From Dendrobium chrysotoxum (lineage: Eukaryota > Streptophyta > Magnoliopsida > Asparagales > Orchidaceae): a DNA stretch of 64,000 nt. The notes beneath the pieces are model-generated. The model saw only the letters and a program-made list of their open reading frames with translations, was not told the DNA's origin and did no database searches. Shown here piece by piece: positions 24,286 through 36,480 of the stretch (its first letter is position 1; each line of letters starts with the position of its first letter). A program made the position numbers and the translations under genes. The stretch is taken from assembly GCA_019925795.1 (NCBI GenBank), contig CM034312.1:21293914-21357913 (forward strand), given 5' to 3'.

Positions 24286-24871
24286 GCGAACAGATCCATT
24301 TTCTTTTGATTTTCGGCGGATCGGAGCAATCATTATCAGAGGTTTGTGTGGAGTCCGGCGGGGAAAATTGATTTCCACTTCGATTTTTATATTGAGGCCA
24401 CTTCTGCAGCTGTAGCAGGCTATAAAATATTAAAAGGTTCATATTTAATTAGAAGTTTTGGAACATAATCACGTTTTAGATTTTTTTTAAAATGTTCTTA
24501 TTATTTTTATGAGCATATCACCCGGATCTCAGTCACCTAATTCTCTATATTTACTTATATGCCATAAGAAAATACATTGATTAAGAATATTTTAATGAAA
24601 TTTGCTTAAAAAATAAACTTAAATGCCTTTGTATTTATTTTAAAAACCCTTAACAATCACCCAATTCTTTATGACTATTTATAAAAAATAAACAAAATAA
24701 TTGCATTAGAATATACTATTATAATTTTCATTAAAATAAGCTCAAAAGCTAATTAATGCTTATATAAGATATCATAAATTGTATGTTGTTTAACATAAAG
24801 CTAAAAGCTCTTCAACACACCTTTGACGTAAATTACATCAAAATATATTTATACAATTTTTCTTATAATAA

Positions 24872-24991
24872 GGCTTTATTTGGGACGATTTTTTTACTGC
24901 TTCGTAAAGTAGCTTTCGAGTACAAAAAAACTAATTTTTGTACTAAAAAGTTGTTTTAAGAAGCAGTAAGAAAGCCGTCCCAAACGAAGCA
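24872..24991. mobile_element. Tourist-like MITE, 120 bp
   Basis: TAA on both sides, inverted ends GGCTTTATTTGGGACG / CGTCCCAAACGAAGC, and an inner ACTGCTTC / GAAGCAGT pair. Member of the window's GGCTTCGTTTGGGACGGC family. Confidence 0.8.
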
Positions 24992-25329
24992 TAAATATTT
25001 TAGTACATTACTCAAAAAGTCCAGCATGTTTGGATGCTCAAATGTGAAAATGATAGTAAATTCATATACTATAAAGTTAAAAAATATGAAGAGTCACACT
25101 TCCATCAAAGAGCTTCACACTCTTACTAATATTCTATATAATTAAGAATACATTGTGGAAGAAGCCCTTACTCATTTTGCTTCTCGCACTCCACCTCCCA
25201 TTTGAATAACATTCATGTTGGTTACATTCTTAATGGGGATATCAAAGATGCTTTGTTTCGTGTGGGAAAATGCAAGTACCCTGAGCCTCATGGTTTTGAG
25301 TCAAATTTTTTACTGCTGCAGAAGTGATT

Positions 25330-26460
25330 ACAAACACTTATCCCTAAGAAGTTACATGATGTTACCTTGGATGATTACAAACATATCTCCTTGTGCAACA
25401 CCTCTCATATAAAGTTATTGCCAAGCTTCTTGCTAAACAAGTGAAGTCTATTGCTCCCTACCAGTTTTCATTAATGGAAGAGATACCTTCCATAACATTG
25501 CTTTTGAAAATAAAATTCTATAAGATTTCAACTTTTTCAGTTATCTCAAAAGTTTTTGGGCCAAGATGACCTTAAGAAAGCTTTCGACAGTGTCAATTGT
25601 GTGGCTCTTTATTCTCACCTCTTTTAGTTGGGCTTCTTCGTCATTTTTCTTAATGGATTATTTGATATGTACTCAAGAAGTCCCTTTTTTTGCATTATGA
25701 ATGGTCAGCTCAAAGAGTTCTTTGAGTCTACTTATAGTCTTAAGCCAGGATTTGCATTGTCTCATTTTCTTTTCATTATTGTGATGAACATCTTTCATGT
25801 CATTATCAATGCTCACTTTGAGACTAATATGTTTCATGCTATTTATAGCACTGTTAAAGTTTCACATTTCGGTTTCATTTGGTACGGCTTTCTTATTGCT
25901 TCTTAAAGTAGTTTTTTTGTTAAAAAATTTTTATTTTTTATATAAAAGCTGATTTAAGAAGCAGTAAGAAAGCCTTCCCAAACGAAACATTTATTTATAC
26001 GAATGAACTTTTGGCTTTCGGTAAAGTTGACCCCTCGATCATTTGATTCCTTGAACCCACCTTATCTCAATTTGAACGGATCACAAGCCTCTTTATCAAT
26101 CAAGGTAAATCTATGCTTTGCTACTCGAAGAAAGTGGGAGTACTCTGATTCATTGAACTTTGAAAATACCTTTGGTATGAATTGCATCCCCCTTCCTTCG
26201 GGTAATTTAGAAGGTTAGAGAGCTGGTCTTGTTCATAAAGAGGTCTTGAAGTCATCTGCACAAATTTGATAAGAATGCAAGAAAGATTTACTTATCTACC
26301 ACTAAATTATTTTTCATTGATATCTCAACAAGTTCAAACTCTACTTATAAAATTCTTGTTACAAAGCTACTTTCTTGAATAAGCTTTAAGAGATCTTCGT
26401 TATACTCGGTTACCTTCAGAATATGAATGGGCTCAATTTGGTTGAATGTAAGAGTTTCTT
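25330..26460 (+). pseudogene. Dead L1-type LINE reverse transcriptase
   Basis: Read over several frames it shows the order of an L1 reverse transcriptase: DDYKHISLCNTS (DDYRPISL type), VIAKLLAKQVKSIAP, DLKKAFDSVNCVALYSHL with the catalytic Asp, a SLKPGFALSHFLFIIVMN stretch (normally GLRQGDPLSP), then SLSINQGKSMLCYSKK of the thumb. Frameshifts and stops are frequent. A MITE at about 25866-25990 splits it before the FADD box. Confidence 0.75.
25866..25990. mobile_element. Tourist-like MITE inside the dead LINE
   Basis: Inverted ends GGTTTCATTTGGTACGGC / GCCTTCCCAAACGAAAC with TTGCTTCTTAAA inside match the 120-bp family. The target duplication is unclear. Confidence 0.65.
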
Positions 26461-26603
26461 CTCATGTTCCATCTTACAACAAAAACTTTTTCAGCCATAA
26501 GCTACACAATAACAAATAGGCTTCTTTCCAACATAATTTTGACAAAGAAGATTTTGAATAGGGAAGATTTGTCGGAAAATAATTTTCTTTCTGACATGGC
26601 TAA

Positions 26604-26900
26604 GATCATCTCCAACCGAAAAACTCATTTTCCACTTCAAAATGCAGCAATATTTTATACTTCAAAATGCAGTAATATATCTCCAACCGAACTCTATTTA
26701 TGAACCCCAAAAAAATATTCCATGTATATTCTTTCTCAACCACACGCACTAGCCTTTCTCCCCTCTGCTTTTTTTGTTTCCGCAAAAATGCGTTTGTGAA
26801 CAATGCGATGCCAGTAAGAGAGAATGACGCATTTTTTGCCTTTCGATTGGAGAAGTGCACAGATGCCAAACAAGGGTATGGAGTTCGGTTGGAGATGCCC
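26604..26900. mobile_element. MITE with CATCTCCAACCG ends, 297 bp
   Basis: TAA on both sides (26601-26603, 26901-26903), inverted ends GATCATCTCCAACCG / CGGTTGGAGATGCCC. No transposase. Ends and TSD fit PIF/Harbinger. Confidence 0.7.
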
Positions 26901-27732
26901 TAATGGCATGTAAGTTTATTTGAAAAATATTGGTTTAACTACTTGATTCTATTTTCACTTGCCTAAATTTTCAACTCTCTCGAACGAAAATGTTTTTCAT
27001 CAATCACTACAACCAACCAATTTATAAAGATGGCATAATCATAGAAAAGATGGAAAACCTAAAATAAAATGTTTATAAGCTATTGTTCTTCTAGATAGCC
27101 GGAAAACATCTTGTTGGGAGGAATACTAATAAAGCATCTACTACTCAAGTTAGCACATCAATGCCATTAAAGGCCATTCATTGTAGTATTGATGCACTTA
27201 CTGGTTTGTATGATTTTATTTACTCTAATGTGCTATTTGTGCTAATGGTAGAATATTTAGTGAATATAGAAACTCTATTTCACTAAGGGTTTGTTTGGTT
27301 GGAAATAAAGTTGGTGCACGGTATTCCTTTTGCAGGGTTTTTAAAAGTATTGGTGTTTAGTTAGATGAAAAAAAAATGCAGTGTTAAGTATTTTAAATGT
27401 AATGCAAAGTATTCTAGTTCATTTTTAGGTAAAGTAAACTTGTCCAGTTTTGAGTGAAAATTATTTTGACCACAACCAAACTATATTTTCACCACCACAC
27501 CCATCACGCACTGCCTCTCGGCAGCCGGCCACCGCCAGCCACTATCACAATCGCCTCCGGCGATCATGTTGTTGACGTTGTCAACCACCAGCACTACCAC
27601 CGACCACAATTGCCACAACCGGCTACCACTAGTCACCGTCAGCCATCACAGTCGTCACCAACCACCATTGCCACTATCGGTCACAACCACTGCCACTAAT
27701 CGCAACTACTCGCACCAACCACTATTATCCCC

Positions 27733-28466
27733 CACTACATGAAAATGGTTGATTTCTGATGGCATTTTTCGTCAGAAATCGTCAAATTTCGGGTGAATTA
27801 CCAACATAAAATTTTCCACCGGTAAACACGAGTTCGAAAACAAACTCCAACGAAAAAAAAAAATCAGAAATTGATGCAAGAAAAATTAAAAAAATTAATG
27901 AATTCTGCTCAAGTGGGCCAGCTCTCCCACCCACCGGCTTGATCGGCCTGGCAGCCCACCCGCCCGCATCCATTGCACCTGCAGAGAGATTAGAACCCCA
28001 CTCCTTCACATAATAATCCAGCAAAGCAAGTTCTATTATTAATGCTACTATTTTTTCTTTAAATTATAACTAATAGATATTAAAAGCAATAATTAATTAA
28101 AAATAATATTAATATTTTTTAAAGATCAATAAATTATTAAAGTAGTTAATTTAATTTAACAATTTGATTAGATTAGCTAATTAATTAATTTAAATTAGTT
28201 AATTTAACATAGCAATAATTATTAAAACTATTTATTTATTTTAGTTTTAAACTATTTAACTTAAGTTGACAATATGTTATTAAATTACTTAATTTAATTT
28301 AATAAAATGAATAATTATAAATATTTATTATTCATTAAAAAATTTTAAATTCCGTCGGAAATCCATCGAAAATCCCATTGAAAAATCCGCCGAAAATCTA
28401 CTAGAAAATCTGCCAAAATTTCTGACGGATTCATTTCTGCTGAAAATTAATATTTTTCCTGTAGTG
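27733..28466. mobile_element. Mini-CACTA (EnSpm) element, 734 bp
   Basis: Ends CACTACATGAAAA and TTTTTCCTGTAGTG, with a 3-bp duplication CCC on both sides. Subterminal TCAGAAATCG / GTCGGAAATCC / TCTGACGGA motifs are repeated, as expected for transposase binding sites. No transposase. Confidence 0.8.
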
Positions 28467-30529
28467 CCCTGACTATCGAATCTAACATTTGAAAGATAAT
28501 GGACTTATACCCTTTTGGATGTTAGCATGGTTATTAGAAGTGGTTATTCTTGCTCATCGCCAGCAATGTTTGTCCTTTCGTTTTTAGCTCCTACTCTGCT
28601 AGGGCTTTGCCCTAGCAGCCTCATCAGCGGCGTTTCCTCCGGTTTGGGGCCTTATTCTTCCGGTTTGTTTTCTTCTTCTTCCTTTCTATGGCTACTAATC
28701 GTTTGCACGACCTCGATTTTTTGGATGGGATTCCGCAGTCTCGTTCTTTTCGGGAGGTCCTGTCCGGGACCTCCTCGCCGTCGAGTTTTCTGGGTTTAAA
28801 GGTTTCTTCTTGCCAGTCTTCCTACTTTATTAATTTCTGATGAAGAATTGAATGCCCTAGCTGCGCTTTTTGAGTTTGCCTTAGTCGGGAAATTTCCCGG
28901 CAGTCGTTCGTCGTTGGAAACTATATGTAAATTTTTTTTTTCAAACTTAAACTGAATGGTGAGTTCTCTGTCACTATTCTCAACAACAAGAATGTTTTGA
29001 TCAAGCTTAAGAATGATTTGGATTACTGTCGAGTTTTCGTACATCGTTCCTATTTTGTTAACAACTGTTGCATGAAGTTGTTTAAATGGTCTCCGCATTT
29101 TGACGTTTGTGTGGAATCTCATATCATTCCGATTTGGATTTCTTTCACTAACCTTCGCCCTCATCTGTTCTCTTCCCATATTCTTCAAGGGTTGGGGTCC
29201 ATTTTTGGTCGGTCCTTAAGGACTGATAGCACTACTGCCAATGGATCTAGACCCTCAGTTGCTTGTATATTGTTGAGCTAGATGTTACTAAGCGGTATCC
29301 GGATCAGTTATGGCTTGGTTCTGAAACTTTGGGTTATGCCCAAAATGTGGAAATGGAAGTTTTCCCCTTCTGTTGTGGTCATTATAAATCTTTGGGTCAT
29401 TTGAAAGCTGAATGTAGTTTGTTGCATCCTCATCTTGATGTTATCTCTGCCCCTGTGATTGGTTCGGTTTTGGAACCTTTGCCCATCCTGTTGGTGAGAT
29501 TGATAAGGTGGTTTCTGGTCTTTGTGACCAATCTTTGGCACCTGTGGATTTGGGGTTGTCTACTGATGCTATTTGTTCCCCTCTTGCTGCGGATAAGGTT
29601 GGCTTGATAATTCCTAGTGTTGTGGAGCTCAATAACTCGGGTGTTGTTGCGATTGTTGACCTGCCTCAAAACCCCTTGGTTGTCGACGTTGTAGCTAGTA
29701 GGGAGGTTGTTGATAATCCTGCGGATGCATTAGTTGCACCGGTTGTTGTGCTTGAGTCAGTTGCACCTACCTGCACTGCCCCTTGCTTACTTAATTTGGT
29801 TACTAGACCTAGTGTATCTCTTGATCCTAATGTCGTTATTAGTAATGATGAATCTGAGTGTTCTGATGATTATGTTCATCTGGATCCTAGGGACCGTGAA
29901 TGTGATCCCTCTGCGAGGGGGATTTGCATCCTAATTGTGGTGAGGGTGTTAGTGTTTCAGTTCTTAAAAGTGATGATTTCGCGGGTAATTCGGGAATGGT
30001 TGATGTTCCCATTTTTGTTCTATCTAATGATGCTTTGCGAGATCAACTAGCTTATTATGCGAGGAATTTTGAGGTCTGTTTGATTGAAAAATATATTTTT
30101 GAAAAGGGTTTAATTTTCTTTGGGAAAGTTTAATTTCTGGAATTTTGATTTTATAATCGAACACTTAATATGAATGATATATCACCTCGAAAGGTGAACA
30201 TATCGTTCTCTAATAGGTTCAGATTACAAATCTTCAAGTTTATTCTGATTATCATAATCAAACTCAAGGATAAACAATATAAGATCTCAAAGGATCAAAG
30301 TGATGTTTAATCAACTGTTTGACTATGCTAATCTGAATAGATTGATCATTAATTTCATAATCAAAATTATGATTGTAATTGATATATCTATCCGAAGAAA
30401 TAAAATATCAGTCACTATCAATAATTTGAATATGACGATAATGATCGTCAGGTTTGAATTTCCCAAAGATAATCAGTTGAAGGTTTTGAAAACTTGATTT
30501 TAAAAATCTGATCTGGGTTTCTAAATCTC

Positions 30530-30551
30530 CTACGAGCGCAAGCCCTCGTAG
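30530..30551 (+). other. CGCAAGC-loop hairpin, copy 3
   Basis: Stem CTACGAG/CTCGTAG, loop CGCAAGCC, followed by TTAATTACA. A second hairpin follows directly: TCGTAGGAAA pairs with TTTCCTACGA (about 30554-30581). Confidence 0.7.
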
Positions 30552-33500
30552 TTAATTACATCGTAGGAAACCAGAAAATTTCCTACGAAAACTCTCGATT
30601 AAAATAGCGATACGAATTTCATTTAAGAATTCAAAGCTTGATATCAAAGGAGGTAGGGACTGGAGTTTCAACAGGGACTGGATCAGACTTGAACAGTTAT
30701 TTCTGGAGTCAAAGGAAGAAGAGTAAGAGGTGTTTTGAGATTCTGAATCACTTCAGAGACACCTCAAACTATCCTAAGTGTTGGGCTTGAATTAGATTGA
30801 AAGAAATTTATGTTTGAGTGATCAATTTTATTGGAAAGTGGGAATTAGATTCCCGGAAGGTTGAGGTCTTAGGATTGAAAACCTGCCTCAAATCCTAAGT
30901 CTAAAATGGGTACTGAAAATCAATGACCCAGAACCTAGCTAATGCAATGCAATCTGGACTTACCCCGGCCTGGATTAGGGAGCCAGCTAAATCACCTAAA
31001 TGCTTTAAAATCATGAGTCAAAGTCTTTATGATAGAATGGTTAAGGATGTTATTTAAGATTGAGTTTGAGGAGTTAGGGTCGACATCTAGAGTAGATTCA
31101 TAATTGACCCCTTAACTTATGTTGGGTGAAATGTCTAAATAAAATGCAATTAAGATTTAGACTCATTTTTAATTTGTTACTAATGCAATGCATGCTAATT
31201 GACTCGATTAAATGCTTAAATCAAAATGAAGCAGTTTTAAAATCAGGCTTAAAAAAATAGATTTTATCCTAGAGATTACACAACATCCCCTTGGACAGAA
31301 CTGCACCCTAATAGGTCAGGTGGTCTGCCAGAACCCGCAGACGGGGAGGTGCCTAACAAGGTAGAGAAGATTCAATATGATGCATGAAAAACCCCCGGCG
31401 AGTCCGGGCTTACTTCTTAAAAGCGTTAGAGTTTCTATCTGAGCTTAAAAATTTTAATTTTGTTTAAGTAGAAAAGGTTTATGACCGTACCCTCATGAAC
31501 CTCCGATCGGGTTCCAGGCTAAAACAAAATCGACATGCAATAAGCGCCAAATAAACTACTAAAAGCATGCGGGTCCTTAATCACAATCAATACATCAATC
31601 AAATCAATTAAATAATTAAATCAATTAAATAAATATTCAAAATGAAAGTCCATAGGCAAGTGCCTTTAAATTATACAACCCAGGGTCTGCAGTAAAGTAA
31701 AGTGGCCGGGTACCACTGACTACAACCCGGATTCTACTCTTAAGACTCAAGTGACTTTGAGATTTGAGATTCTTTTCGTTCTTCACTTCTTCGTCTCCTT
31801 AGAACTCCTTGGATCGTCGGGTCTGGATATCCAAATGAAAAGAAACTTCCCCCGAATAGGGGTGTTATCTTTTCTCTTTGGATATTTAAACTTCATCCTA
31901 ATTTGGATCTCCAAATGGATAGGAACTCTCCCCTAAGGGATGTTCCTTCCTCTTTGGATTCCAAATTGGATGTTTAAACATCTCAATCTCAAAGTACTTT
32001 AAATTTACAACTCAATTTACATTCAAATTACATCAATTGAAATTAAAAATCTAGACTCAACAACCTGCAGAGTTATCCTAATAATCAGCAGTTTATATTT
32101 GACATCCCAAGCAGTTATATATTTAAAATTAAAATGCTCAATCACAGCCACACTTGGCCATGCTCTTTTAATTTTAAAGGGGGACTTAAGCATTCTGGAG
32201 CACCTGTGCAATTTAATATTTATGATTTTTGCCCCCTTTAATTTATGCCCTGTATGAGCATGGCCACCTGCATAAGATTGAATTAGTACAAATCGTCCCT
32301 AGCCTAGGGGTAGATCTAATCGTATAATCAATCACATCACAGAGTGCAATAAATAAGTAAACAAACACATCAATTCTACTACTAGCAAACAACATGCAGT
32401 AAAAGCTCGAAAACCCGGCACACAACAGAAAAGTAAACACCGGCCTAGCCTAAGACTAGAGTTGGTTGTCCTAGCAAATCACCTAAAGTGTGTGAGGTAG
32501 GATGTGTGGCTTTGATATGTCTTAAATAAGCAATTGATTGAAGTTGTTTAAAGTTCTGGTTGGTTGAAGGCTTAAGGGATTTTAATTAAAATTTAAATCT
32601 TAATTATTTGAATTTGATTTTAAATTTGGTTTTAATTTTTTGTTGGATACCACCTTTGTTGCACACCGAGGCCATGAAGTTTATTTTACCTTCCTTGGGG
32701 CTAATTTAATAGCCTCGTAGGCCTGGGTTACCCAGTGGTACCCGATATAATTAAGTGATTTGAGTTTGATTAAGGTTTGGAAGTTTATTAAATTTTAATT
32801 AGAATTAGTTGGCTGCTGGTTTTAAGTTCAAATTAATGTTTTCTGGAATTTTAAATGATTTGTTGAATTTTAGAATTTTTTTTGGATTATTTTAATGATT
32901 TAATTAAGGGGTTAAAAATTGACTTTTTGATTTAAAGGGTTTTCTGGAAATTTAATATTTTATTAAAATACTAGACCTTAATACGATCAGTTATACATTA
33001 AGTACGCTGAAATTGGATTTTTCTACATTTTATTATGAAGGTTTGAAGTTTTGACTTGAATTTGAACTAGATTTGACCAAAAGTTGACTTTTTCAAAATT
33101 GATTGATTTCTGGAAACTTAACATTTTTGATAAATATTAGACCTTTAGATGAGTTGTATGCCTTTGAGTTTGCTCCATTTGGAGTTCATTTGAATTAGTT
33201 ATGAATTTTTGAAGTTTTGAATATTTATTGAATTATTAAAATTATTTAATTAAAGCCCTTTTTATGATTTGGATCCAAATGATCTCCAAACTTCTTGAAA
33301 TCAACTCCAAAGGTCAGGAATGACCTAAGGAGTGATTTCCAAGTGTTTGAGAAATTTTTGGAATTTTTAATTATTTTTAATTAATTAAATTAATTAAATA
33401 TTGAATTTTAATTAAACTCAAATTAAACTCAATTTTGAAGTCCAGTCAACGGGCTTTTATTTTTCATTGATTAAGGGTTCAATTCTGGTCAGTTTGAGGC

Positions 33501-34229
33501 ATTATTTGTAATTTTTAGATTTTAATTTGATTTATTATAATTTCTGGAAGGTTAAATGGCTTAATTAAGGTTCAAATTTGATTAGGTTAATTAAGGGTCT
33601 TAATTATTCCAAAGTCCAGCGGAAAATTTTCCTAGGGCTTAAAGTGTCTCTAAGTTTGAATGTTCAAAGTTTCAAGTCAATTTGAAGTGTGTCCTAATTA
33701 TTGGAAATTTTCTAAGTTTTCTAATTAAAATCCTTAATTATTTTTCCTAGGTGACACTAAGTTGAATGGGCTTAAATCAAGGTTACTAACCCTTAGACTA
33801 CACCTAAACAATCACACCACAGCAAGATTACAATTTAATTTCACATGCATAGGGTGAAATGAATTTTCCATTATTTGAGTCAAATTTTGACCCATATGAT
33901 AGAAAATTCTACAGAGCTCAATCAAATACTCAATTAGGGCAAGGAAAATCACAGAACATATAAGATATCCTATGATTATTCCCTGCCAAAATTGATCCCA
34001 AATGGATGACAATAAAAGGTTTAAATAAACAAAGTTTAAATTCAATATTAACTAAATAACTTCTGGTAGGTATATCAAAAATCAATGAAATTATTTTTAA
34101 ATGATAGAGCTCTTCACCCTGAATCCATAGAGGTATTACATGCAAAATTTGGATAAAAAATGAATTTTCTATGGATTTTCAAAGTTTATGGACATTTAAA
34201 TAATTTTAATTCAATTTTAAAATAAATTA

Positions 34230-34515
34230 GCCGCCGCCGTCGGATCCAATCATTGGCAATGATTGGGGTGACGGCGGCGCTACGCCGCGCCTCATGCCAC
34301 GCGTCAGCGTATGGGCAATCCACTAATACACGTCGGATCGATAGATCAGACGGTTGAATTCAACCGCGGATAATCTGACGGCCAAAAAACAGCCACATCG
34401 CCCTCCGTGGTCACGCGTCGACCCGCGTTCGAAACGGTCGAATGAATGAACTGTCTGACGCGCTGTGGACCGTCTGATCGCGCGTTAATCGCGATCGGAC
34501 AGTCAGGATTACACC
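34230..34515. other. GC-rich island within giant element copy 1
   Basis: Island rich in CG, GATCGGAC and TCTGACG motifs inside AT-rich DNA. It contains a 21-bp near-palindrome at 34246-34266 with half-site CCAATCATTG. The island has a counterpart in copy 2 at 39985-40275. Confidence 0.6.
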
Positions 34516-35829
34516 AGAGCTGTTAGTTCAAAATTGAACTAAATATTGAAATGCCCATAATTCAAAAAATACTTAATCAAACCTCATGAAAATTGAAACA
34601 TAGATTAATGGTAACATAATCTTCCAATGTCTGGAGTTTTAGGGCTCCATGCACTGTGGATTTGCTACAGTTTCAATTTTAAATTTAAACTTTGAATTGG
34701 AATAACTCACAATCTAGCCGTTGGATTTTCAAGATTTTGGGCTCCTTTTGCTCCTGGAGAAATCGCCTACAACTTTGATGAAGAGCTCAGGATCTGATTA
34801 TGGCTGGATCTTGAGTTAACTGGAAAAACCTTCTTTCTCTCTCTAGCTCCCTCTCTCTTCACCAATGAGGGTTTAAAGCCTAAGATCTGATGGGGAAAGC
34901 TTAGGACAGCTAAAGAAATGTCTGGAGAAGCTTTTGGAGAGTTTTTTGGGGGCTGGACTAGCTCTGGAGAAGAGGGATTAGGTGAGAGAAGATTGGTATG
35001 AGAATGAGAGCTCTATTTGGGGTTTTGCCCTATTCTAACCTCTCCAGGCCAAATTAATGGCTGAGATTAATTAGAAGAACTCCTGGATGGCTGCCACATG
35101 TCCCCTAAACAGTTAGAGAGCAGGGGAATAAAGGACCAAAGGACACATGAGGTGAAAAGGCCTCATGGTCCCCACCTTGGAATGTGGGAGTGATGAGAGC
35201 TGTTTGATCAAGATCCAAGGGCTTAGAATTGCTCAAGGAAGGTTCTAGAGTGCATTTAAGCTGCTGGAATGGTTTAAGTAAAGGTATGTTAGCCTTAGTA
35301 GGTCATTTGACCAACTTTGACTATCATAAACCTTTGGTTTGAATGCTTGACTGGTTTGACCAGTCAACTGGTCAAACTAAGTGACATGGCCAGCAAGGTG
35401 GCACCATGGAATGGTTTGAAGGGAATATAAAATCAAAGTTGGGCCATGAGATTGAAGTTTGAAGTGATATAAGGAGTTTTGAATGGGTTTGACCAAGTCA
35501 AAATGACTTGACTTGGTCAAAAGAACCATGATTTGATTTAAGTAAATTTGGATAGATTTGAAACATGTTTAGAGGTGTGTTTGGGAGTTTGAGGAGTTTG
35601 ATGAGATTTGAATAGGTTGATTTGATTAAATGCATTAAATTGAGTCATATGGGTTAAATTTGACCAATCATAGCTTAGTTGACTTGGTTAACTTTTGAAT
35701 AGGTCAAAGGGTCTAATCAAGTCTGAATCACTAAGAGAAGTGGTCAGAGAAGTTTGAATGGATTTAAAATCGATCTGGAGCTTGATTGGGTTTAAATGAG
35801 CTTAAGGGTTGAAAGTGGTCAACCTGAGT

Positions 35830-36480
35830 TGACCTGGTCAACCAGGTTGACCCAGGGCCAGGGTCTGGGCTGGATTAATCTCAAATGGTATTTGAAGTCT
35901 AGTAGGAGTGATTTGAGGGTTTGAATAGGTCATTTGGGTCAAATCACCTATTTGGGCCTTTAATGGGCTTAATGGGTCAACTGTGTTGACTTGATCAACC
36001 AGGTTGACCCAGGGTCAGGGACTGGGTCCAGCCAGTTCAGAATGACATTCTGAGTCTACTGGTGGTGGTCTCAAGGTCTGGGGAGGTCATTTGGTCAAAA
36101 TGACCTGTTTGGGCCCTTAATGGGCCTTTAGGTCAACCCTGGTTGACTTAGTCAACCAGGTGGGTCCAGGGTCTGGAAATGGGTTCAACAGATTTGAAAT
36201 GATATTTGGAGACCAATGGAGGTGGTCCCAAGGTCTAAGGAGGTCATTTGGTCAAAATGACCTATTTTGACCCATAAAGGCCTATTTGGTCAAACTAGGT
36301 TGACTTGGTCAACCATGTTGACCCAGGGGCTGAAAGTGGGTCCAACATGTTTGGTTTGATATTTGCAACTTGCTGGAGGTGGTTGCATTTGATTTGGAGC
36401 TCATTTGGTTCAAATGACCATTTATACCCCATAGGGGTATTTTGGTCATTTTGACCCCTAGTCAACTAGGGGTCAAATTG
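35830..36480. repeat. Degenerate tandem repeat, period about 155 bp
   Basis: Four units carry GGTTGACCCAGGG-like cores near 35848, 36005, 36157 and 36311, each with GGTCATTTGGTCAAAATGACC and a GGTGGT block. Copy 2 appears to have a single unit here (about 38640-38720). Confidence 0.65.

Noticed and set aside
27454..27699. A His/Pro/Thr-rich 81-codon ORF
   Set aside because: Low-complexity CAC/CAA repeat translation in a transposon-like segment.
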